Assembly: GCF_963678975.1 (NCBI RefSeq)
Contig: NC_089285.1
Coordinates: 8,418,694 to 8,482,693, forward strand
Direction of reading: 5' to 3'
DNA: 64,000 nucleotides
Source: Dysidea avara
Lineage: Eukaryota > Porifera > Demospongiae > Dictyoceratida > Dysideidae
The position numbers and the translations under genes were made by a program. The notes under the pieces were generated by a model. That model was given only the letters and a program-made list of their open reading frames with translations, was not told where the DNA came from and did not search any database. Within the stretch, counting starts at the first letter, position 1. Each line of letters starts with the position of its first letter. Shown here in pieces: positions 56,790 to 64,000 of this stretch.

Positions 56790-57010
56790 GCAAAAACAGC
56801 CAAGCTATATAAAAAGGGTGTGGTCTTCAAAAAGACTGGATGAAAAAGTTGTGAAATCAAAGGTGGAGGCCATGAAATGGCTGCAAGGATGTGGATGATA
56901 ATGGCTTGTGCATTAATAAAATTTACTATGATCAACATCATTGCAGCCATTTCAAGGCCACCACCTTTGATTTCACAGCTTTTTCCACTCAGGCTTTTTG
57001 AAGGCCGCAT
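56785..57010. mobile_element. diverged foldback element, same family as 42640-42960
   Basis: AAAACAGCCAAGCTAT and GAAATCAAAGGTGGAGGCCA at the left face TGGAATTTCAAGGCCACC-type and TTTGATTTCACAGCTTTTTC sequence at the right. It interrupts the BEL/Pao fragment. Confidence 0.75.
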
Positions 57011-57142
57011 ATCCACTACAGATGCAACGGAAATGATATGACAACTAGTGCTCTACCAATACAGAAAATACCTACTGATTTAATACTAAAGCCAATTTAT
57101 ACTGATATAATTTTGTACTTGCTTGTTCATGGCTATATAATG

Positions 57143-57235
57143 TAGTTATTTGCAGTAGTGTTTTATAACCGACTAGGTATACTATTTGTAGTTATTTGCA
57201 GTAGTGTTTTATAACCGACTAGGTATACTATTTGT
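57143..57235. repeat. 46-bp tandem duplication
   Basis: TAGTTATTTGCAGTAGTGTT starts at 57143 and 57189. The two copies are identical. Confidence 0.95.
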
Positions 57236-57522
57236 CTATTAAGATTTTACAATGACTGTTCTATTAGAATATCTCAATTTTTCATGCAAAATGTGGTAAG
57301 TTACAGTTGCTCAATTTTTACGAGGCAAATCCTGCGCTAGAATACAATTTGCAGCTTGTTGTCACAACATAACACTTGTTATGATGATGACGATTGGTGT
57401 TGTGAGTAGGTCTTAATAGTAGTGTACTACCCCGCCCACGATCTGTACCTAGTATAGTGAGTTTATTTGATTACTTTTGTAATGCTCTAATAGAACAGTG
57501 ACTACAGTGGTCAGCCATGAAT

Positions 57523-57850
57523 CTCTTCTAGGAAGTACTGCAGTAGCTGGCCATGTACCTATTCCAGTAACTACAGTGGCCAGCCATGGATCTCTTCCAG
57601 GATGGCTGGCCATATATCTATTCCAGTGACTTCAGTAGCCAGCCCCGGATCTCTTTTAGGAAGTACTGTAGTGGCTGGCCATGTACCTATTCCAGTGACT
57701 GCAGTGGCCAGCCACGGATCTCTTCCAGGAAGTATTGCAGTGGCTGGCCATGTACTTATTCCAGTGACTGCAGTAGCCAGCCACGGATCTCTTCCAGGAA
57801 GTATTGCAGTGGCTGGCCATGTACCTATTCCAGTGACTATGGCTGGACAT
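57523..57850 (+). repeat. 69-bp minisatellite, possibly coding
   Basis: Four to five copies of a 69-bp unit with GGCCATGTACCTATTCCAGT and CCACGGATCTCTTCCAGGAA. A plus frame (57602-58018) reads it as a 23-residue repeat VAGHVPIPVTAVASHGSLPG(SIA), then MAGHYTSPSLSTMAGYGHYI. The unit being a multiple of three with three open frames weakens the coding case. Confidence 0.8.
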
Positions 57851-57994
57851 TATACATCTCCTTCACTGAGCACAATGGCCGGATATGGACACTACATAAT
57901 GCCTGGCTATGGACCTGGTCTATCAGGGCTGTCTGTATCAGGCATACTAGTCCACTATTGCCACATACCATCCCATAGTTTCCCAAGTTATCTG

Positions 57995-58945
57995 AGTACA
58001 CCCCCGGATGTCTCATAGCAGGGAGCCTCCATACTTAGTATCCCAAGACATCCTGGGATGTCTAATAGTAAGGAGCCTCTAGATCCTACAATACTTAGTA
58101 CCCCAAGATACCTGGGATGTCTCATAGTAGGGAGCCTCTAGATCCTGCAAAACTTAGTACCCCAAGATACCTGAGTACATCCCGGGATGTCTCATAGTAG
58201 GGAGCCTCTAGATCCCACAATACTTAGTACCCCAAGATACCTGGGATGTCTCATAGTAGGGAGCCTCTAGATCCTGCAATACTTAGTACCCCAAGATACC
58301 TGAGTACATCCCGGGATGTCTCATAGTAGGGAGCCTCTAGATCCTACAATACTTAGTACCCCCAAGATACCTGATCATGAGTACATCCCGGGATGTCTCA
58401 TAATAGGGAACCTCTAGATCCTACAATACTTAGTACCCCAAGATACCTGAGTACATCCCAGGATGTCTCATAATAGGGAGCCTCTAGATCCTACAATACT
58501 TAGTATCCCAAGATACCTGAGTACATCCCGGGATGTCTCATAGTAGGGAACCTCTAGATCCTACAATACTTAGTACCCCAAGATACCTGAGTACATTCCG
58601 GGATGTCTCATAGTAAGGAGCCTCTAGATCCTACAATAATTAGGATCCCGAGATAATTGCATGAGTACATCCTGGGATGTCTCATCATAGGGAACCTCTA
58701 GATCCTACAATACTTCAGATCCTGAGATACCTGAGTACATCCTGGGATGTGTCACCGTAGTGAGCCTCAACACTTAGTATTCCATGCAAGATGCCGGGGA
58801 TGTCTCATGGTAGGGAGCCTCTAAATCTTATAATATTTGGGATCCCGAGATACCTTAGTACATCCTGGGATGTCTCACAGTAGGAAGCCTCTAGATCCTA
58901 CAATACTTAGGATCCCGAGACGAGATACCAGAGTGGATGTCTCAT
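57995..58945 (+). repeat. 70-bp satellite array, forward
   Basis: About 13 copies of a 70-bp unit with CATCCCGGGATGTCTCATAG, GGAGCCTCTAGATCCTACAA and TACTTAGTACCCCAAGATAC. Each unit contains the palindrome CATCCCGGGATG. Confidence 0.95.
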
Positions 58946-59711
58946 AGCATGTACATGTACACACGTACTAACTAGAGCCCATAAATGATGCAGCACTTAT
59001 GGGCTCCTGATAGTCTAAATTACAGTAAAATAATTATTTTACATTAATGGTAAGAATGCAACAATAAAATATTGATATATCACACATCATTTTTCAAAAT
59101 AATTTTACTGTGTCAGTATGAAGTCAAACCATATCTATATATGTGGCTGGGCAAGACATGTGGGTACAAACTACATGCTGCCAAACAATAGGTCATATCA
59201 GTATTGGAAAAGAATTGTACACTCTATAATAAGTATTATAAAGACAATGAAATGTTAGATTAGGCCTGGAAGTTGCATGACACACCATGATAACATTGAA
59301 GTTTAAATTTGAGAAAGTATTTTGCATGCCGGCACATATTGCATGTCATACTATAGTTGTGGCTTGTGTTAACATCACTGACATGTGCACTGTGGTTAAA
59401 CTGAATGGTATTTAATACTAATCAAATAAAATAATGTTACTTATTTCCTTGAAAAATATTGACCTTTGTTTGTATTCATGCACCTAGCTGTATGGTGATA
59501 TGACAGAAGCAATAGAATAATATCAATGTCTGCACACTGTATCAATGCAATTTTACTCTGGTGAATTATCTATAATAAAATGATGGTGTGCAAAGGGAAC
59601 TATAATGTAATACTAATTAGCCAGAATGCAGCATGTGATATTGTTTGAATTAATGCCAAGCAGTGCAAGGCAACAGTGTGAACTCAATTACAACTGCTCT
59701 AAATCAGTTTC
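58946..59711. other. no gene recognised
   Basis: Contains a small hairpin GAGCCCATAA ... TTATGGGCTC at 58975-59006; the rest is AT-rich. Confidence 0.35.
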
Positions 59712-59988
59712 TTAATTCTCATCATCATTTTCAGAGTCTCTACTTCCACAGTGACGTTTAGAAGTAGTGATCCCTTGATGTTTCCTAGGACTTTTTCTTG
59801 TTGGAGTGCTAACAAAACTTTGATATTAACGTGCATCTTGATAACCCACATACTACTTACCAAGGTGTAGCTTCAATTAAAAAACGCTGGTATCGTAGCA
59901 ATGAAATATTATATTTTGCTAGTCTGGTACAAAACACCTCCAAATCTGCAGCATCTTCAGGAATTTTGGTCTTCTCAAACTCATACAG
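59712..59988 (-). CDS. last two exons of an unknown gene
   Basis: Exon 59861-59988 (after AACAG; LYEFEKTKIPEDAADLEVFC, ending EATP) has a GTAAGTAG donor. It joins exon 59712-59817 (FVSTPTRKSPRKHQGITTSK ... SENDDEN, stop TAA). The junction completes a TGT codon and leaves exactly 35 codons including the stop. The tail is basic then acidic. No family recognised. Upstream exons were not found between here and the inverted satellite array. It may be host or element-borne. Confidence 0.5.
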
Positions 59989-60498
59989 CTGTTATAAAGT
60001 ACAATTAAACAAATGCAATTCAGCTGCACTATTATTTTATAATCTATGTATGTAATATAAGAATCATTTTGGTAGAGCACTGTATGGTATATTTCAAGCA
60101 GTGCCATATCTGTATATGAAAAATACAGCACTCAGGGAATGTCGAAGAGTGATAGATTATACTTCCTGCTTGTTTGGCTAAGAGCAGGGGGGGTCAAGCA
60201 ACAGGCCTGAAATTTGGAAAGTTGTTTGTACTGAAATCTTTACTAATTTCTGCAAATATGCTTGTAAAACTACATATACATTTGTAAACCTCTGCATGTA
60301 AACAACACTGAATCTTTGAGAAATCTTGGAGTTGATTTGCCCACTTGCGGACCCCTAGGATTTTCTGGGTTGACCAAGTACTATATAGGTAGCTTTCTGA
60401 AGTCTATATATTCTGGAGACAACACAGTGTTAAGACATTGTAAGGTAGAGTGAAAGTTTTAGTTTTCATTTTTGCTAATGTTCCTACCCTGGGGACAG

Positions 60499-60921
60499 TA
60501 GTGGTGTGCGATATCAGGATTTTTATTTATGATGTTGGGGTAAATATCAAAATTTCGATACGATTTTCGATAATTTTTAATTGTGTGGGTGGTTGGCGGC
60601 CGACATTTATAAATATGCTTGAAATACAATTTACACACTAAAACTATTGCATAAAACTAATAAGCCTAGAAAACTGGTAGACAAGTTTTTAAAGTGGTTA
60701 GATAGTACAGAACCAACCTTCATTTCTAGCGTGATTGTGCAATCTCACATAAATGCTATAGATTTATCGAAATATTCTTCGATATTTCGATGATTATCGC
60801 AAAATATTACCTTTTCGATAAATATCGAAATCTGCTAAAGCAGTATCGAAAATCAATACGATAACGATATCGACAAAATTATCGCAAAATCGATATTTTT
60901 TCGATATATTGCACATCACTA
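60499..60921. mobile_element. hAT-type MITE, 423 bp, target duplication GGGGACAG
   Basis: Ends TAGTGGTGTGCGATATC and the inverse of TAGTGATGTGCAATATATC. Exact 8-bp flanks GGGGACAG at 60491-60498 and 60922-60929. The interior is rich in TCGATA words. It interrupts a repeat seen whole at about 21610. Confidence 0.9.
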
Positions 60922-61387
60922 GGGGACAGCTTCATGTGATGAATCCATACAAATCCCGACCCACTGCCAACCTGGGATAGGGGGCTTGGTTGTTTTCGTA
61001 ATTCTCCTCAAATAAATTTTCTGCATAGGTAACTGTACTGTATTTGTTCAATTAGCTGCATAACTGTATACAGTACATTTATGCTGCTAGTTAGTACTGC
61101 ATGTATCACTTTGATCCTCCCGTGGCAAAGTATGTTAACACCTAAAGACACACTTGCCAAAAGCCAAACCTTTTCCTACCAGCTGCCACTGTTGTTGATT
61201 GACCACAAAGAATTGATTGATGGTGGAGAGACCTACTTTTATTTATTGGAAGCCAAAGCTAAGCAATCTCTGCCAGAAGACTGAGTTATCGATCAGGCAG
61301 AGTGGTGTAATAGTCATGGGACTCTAACCTTTACTACAGAAAGAATGTATTAGTGCTGGGAGTTATAAAGATATTACAATGCAGCCA

Positions 61388-61768
61388 TGAGTAAACCTGT
61401 GAAAAATGCTTTGGATGATCTGTCTGTAGTACACAGACTTTGCTTTGCTGCAAGGACAATTCCTGCTGTTATACCAAACTATTGGGAGATCATTGCTCAC
61501 TTTAGCATTGCACAAAAACATGGATACTCTCTCACAGGAAATCAGGTGGAAGTTTGTTGAAAGCTTACAGTATCTAAATCCAAGCGTGTTTGACAGTGAT
61601 ACATCATTGATGAAAGAGCTTGTGAAGATCCCCAAGACTTGCACAAAAGATTCAGAAAAAATTGGCATTATTTTGATATCACCAATTAGCATGTGCAATG
61701 TCTGTGGTTCAAAGTTATCAGTAAGGGCAGACAAATGTGTACAGGCTGGGCAGACAAACTTGTACTAA
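61388..61768 (+). pseudogene. fragment of a Cys-cluster gene cut by satellite
   Basis: The plus strand reads MSKPVKNALDDLSVVHRLCF ... FSIAQKHGYSLTGNQVE, with a possible donor at GTGGAAG|. An overlapping frame ends ILISPISMCNVCGSKLSVRA followed by satellite. The C-x-x-C-G-x-KL-x-VR pattern resembles Cys-cluster proteins linked to KDZ-type transposons, by memory only. The gene is cut at 61770 where the inverted satellite array begins. Confidence 0.35.
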
Positions 61769-61784
61769 TAACTTACTCATGCAG

Positions 61785-62565
61785 GTATCTTGGGGTCCTA
61801 AGTATTGTAGGATCTAGAGGTTCCCTACGATGAGACATCCCAAGATATACTCAGGTATCTTTGGGTACTAAGTATCGTAAGATGTAGAGGCTCCCTACTA
61901 TGAGACATCCCGGGATGTACTCAGGTATCTCAGGATCCTAAGTATTGTAGGATCTAGAGGCTCCCTACTATGAGACATCCCAGGATGTACTCGATCCTAA
62001 GTATTGTAGGATCTAGAGGTTTCCTACTATGAGACATCCCAGGATGTACTCAGGTATCTCGGGATCCTAAGTATTGTAGTATCTAGAGGCTCCCTACTAT
62101 GAGACATCCCAGGATGTACTCAGGTATCTTGGGATCCTAAGTATTGTAATATCTAGAGGCTCCCTACTATGAGACATCCAAGGATGTACTCAGGTATCTC
62201 GGGATCCTAAGTGTTGCAGGATCTAGAGGTTCCCTACTATGAGACATTCCAGGATGTACTTAGGTATCTTGGGGTACTAAGTATTGTAAGATCTAGAGGC
62301 TCCCTACTATGAGACATCCCAGGATGTACTCATGCAGGTATCTCGGGATCCTAAGTATTGTAGGATCTAGAGGTTCCCTACTATGAGACATCCCAGGATG
62401 TACTCAGGTATCTCGGGATCCTAAGTATTGTAGGATCTAGAGGTTCCCTATGATGAGACATCCCGGGATGTACTCAGGTATCTTGGGATCCTAAGTATTG
62501 TAGGATCTAGAGGCTCCCTGCTATTAGACAATCCGTGGGATGTACTGAAATATCTTGGGATACTT
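61785..62565 (-). repeat. 70-bp satellite array, reverse orientation
   Basis: About 11 copies of the same 70-bp unit as 57995-58945, in opposite orientation (GAGACATCCCGGGATGTACT, TAGGATCTAGAGGCTCCCTA). Confidence 0.95.
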
Positions 62566-62864
62566 ACTAAGAAAGATCCTGGGATCTCGGGATTAGTTTG
62601 GAAGAAATGGTACATGCTGTGGCAGTACTGGACTAACCTGGTACCAGGAGCATTAGGGAACCCTCTGCTACACAATGCGCTGCAACAATTATTAGGTATG
62701 TTGTGAAGCCAATAATGAACATATATACTGTAGGAATGATGCAAGAAGAAATACAGAGGGGTAGAGAGGAGAGCAGAAGATCTACTGATGCTGATGGAAG
62801 AGGAGGTCGTGGTGGAAGAGGAGGCCATCATCAACCTTACATAAACTTTTATTGTAACAACTAA
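62540..62864 (+). CDS. last two exons of an unknown gene with an RGG-rich tail
   Basis: The exon ending at 62695 reads DNPWDVLKYLGILTKKDPGI then SGLVWKKWYMLWQYWTNLVP and GALGNPLLHNALQQLL. The donor is GTATGT. The next exon, 62734-62864, follows CTGTAG and reads GMMQEEIQRGREESRRSTDA, then DGRGGRGGRGGHHQPYINFY and CNN, stop TAA. The junction phase (1+2 bases) is consistent. RGG repeats are typical of RNA-binding tails. The upstream exon runs directly into the satellite array, whose unit resembles its first codons. The family is unknown. Confidence 0.45.
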
Positions 62865-63427
62865 CTAAACATTTCATTTTTAAGAACTTACATGTACATT
62901 TCCATGTTGTCATTGTTCTTTTGGAAAACATTATTATATTAAACAATAACAAATAATACTGTACTACAACTCACAGTAAGACTCACAGCTTCAGTTAGTT
63001 AATCACTATGTTTTCAGTAATGTCATCAAAGTCTCAGTACTTGGATGAAATCTCAACTTATAGGTCTTAAAAGAAATCAAAGGCTGTATCAACCAGTGTA
63101 TTATGTAACTGTAAACTATAATTGTTTATTGGAAATCCATGACTTGGCTTTCTTGGGTTTACAGACAATTATACTCACAGCTCTATGTTGTCAAGCTGAA
63201 TTTGTAATAGCAATGTACAGAGAAAATTTTAAGTTTCATACCTTCTTTTGTCTTGTAATACAACATCATTACATGGTGTTTTAGGTATGGATTGTCCCTA
63301 ATGATGAAAATTTGAAATTTATAGCTTATTTTGTTCGCAAATGAAAAAGGTACAATTGAAAGCATACACTAAGAGGTCAAAATACCATTGTTATGAATGA
63401 ACTCTTGTACGTAGTATAAAAGCTATG
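62865..63427. other. no gene recognised
   Basis: AT-rich DNA with no supported coding region. Confidence 0.4.
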
Positions 63428-63672
63428 TGTGACCATATTTTGGAAAATCACCCATATGAGGACATTTGACATCTAAAATATTTAATGATCCAAATAACAA
63501 GCTTTATAGTACAAATCTACTTGTTAACGATTATAAGCCATTCTCAATACCTTAAATTACAATACATATTTTTATTAACTGCACTTTCCTTTTAATAGTA
63601 GCTTACTAAACATGAAAATTGTAATTATTTCACTTGCAAGCACTTTGGTGATTTTCCAAAATTTCGGTCACA
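63428..63672. mobile_element. TGTGACC-ended TIR element, 245 bp
   Basis: TGTGACCATATTTTGGAAAA at the left faces TTTTCCAAAATTTCGGTCAC at the right. The flanks TATG and TATT give at best a 3-bp duplication. Same end type as 16389-17026 and as the repeats bracketing the HADNC-motif gene. Confidence 0.75.
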
Positions 63673-64000
63673 TATTACAGTAAATGACATAAGTCTAAGC
63701 ATACATTGGAAAATATATGTACATCATTCTTGAAAAGATGCTGTAACCAAATTGCATCACACTCGTGTTCACCTGTGCATCTATAAGAAATCAATTTCTT
63801 CTGTACAATGAAGGCAATCACTATATCCACGAAATATGTATAGGTAATGAGGGCAGTATAATTCATATACTTGATAATCCCATAAGTCATATTAGGCAAC
63901 TGTTTAAAAGCAACCAACATAACACTTATGTGTGTTGTACCTATTTATGCGGGTGGGCGGGTGAAAAGCCTTAAATGCGGGTGTCACCCGCGCAATGCGA
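63673..64000. other. no gene recognised
   Basis: The last bases (63950-64000) are GC-richer, with GCGGGTGGGCGGGTG and GCGGGTGTCACCCGCGC, probably the start of another repeat cut by the window edge. Confidence 0.35.

Noticed and set aside
57656-57850. Minus-strand frame HWNRYMASH repeats
   Set aside because: Complement of the 69-bp minisatellite.
62448-62834. 128-residue minus-strand frame
   Set aside because: It runs through the 70-bp satellite and opposite the phase-consistent plus-strand exons.

Overview
This is AT-rich nuclear DNA from an animal. It has spliced genes, GT-AG introns, many Class II transposons and their small non-autonomous derivatives, tRNA-derived SINE-like copies, minisatellites, and traces of two LTR retroelements. 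The mix of hAT, P-type, Mutator-like and HADNC-motif genes with many short TIR elements resembles demosponge genomes. That is inference, and no species can be fixed from the sequence alone. No bacterial operon, rRNA gene, convincing functional tRNA gene or CRISPR array was seen. Almost everything recognisable is mobile or tandem-repeat DNA. Possible host coding sequence is limited to a few small exons (52.2, 59.7-60.0 and 62.5-62.9 kb).

Layout: 0-3.2 kb holds a broken Ty3/Gypsy retroelement on the minus strand, whose 3' part lies off the left edge. 3.9-6.6 kb is a run of small TIR elements. 6.6-15.2 kb holds a seven-exon, decayed minus-strand gene with the HADNCxGQNKN motif (DUF7869 type, by memory). 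It is bracketed by 38-bp inverted repeats and has a complete hAT transposon (7915-10108, exact 8-bp target duplication) nested beside it. 15.7-22.9 kb is a tandem pair of Helitron-like units of about 2-3 kb. They are loaded with tRNA-like SINE pieces and interrupted by a 693-bp hAT-type element that carries a two-exon reading frame.

The centrepiece is 23245-37258, a 14.0-kb Mutator-like element (MULE) with a 40-bp perfect terminal inverted repeat and a perfect 9-bp target duplication (CTTTGGCTG). On the plus strand it carries, in order: a ubiquitin-specific protease (USP) with its Cys and His boxes, continuing into a long 8-residue-repeat tail; a MULE transposase with a SWIM zinc finger; a CXXC-type DNA-binding zinc finger; and an OTU-type cysteine protease. 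Two predicted deubiquitinases and a CpG-binding type finger in one transposon would be an unusual cargo. The MULE sits inside a roughly 695-bp TTAA-flanked element (22943-37660), which itself sits inside a third repeat. Empty copies of that third repeat elsewhere in the window confirm the nesting.

37.7-44.8 kb is repeat DNA: a 3.7-kb satellite of 30/31-bp units with a 183-bp higher-order period, then several foldback (long hairpin) elements. 45.2-48.0 kb is a second hAT transposon with a TTF-type finger. 48-52.3 kb holds dispersed repeats and one short minus-strand exon. 53.2-56.1 kb is a decayed, intron-bearing P-type transposase, followed by a BEL/Pao retroelement fragment. 57.5-62.9 kb contains a 69-bp coding minisatellite and two arrays of a 70-bp satellite in opposite orientation, about 2.8 kb apart. 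Small spliced gene ends lie between and beside the arrays. The last kilobase holds one more TGTGACC-ended element and no gene that I recognise.
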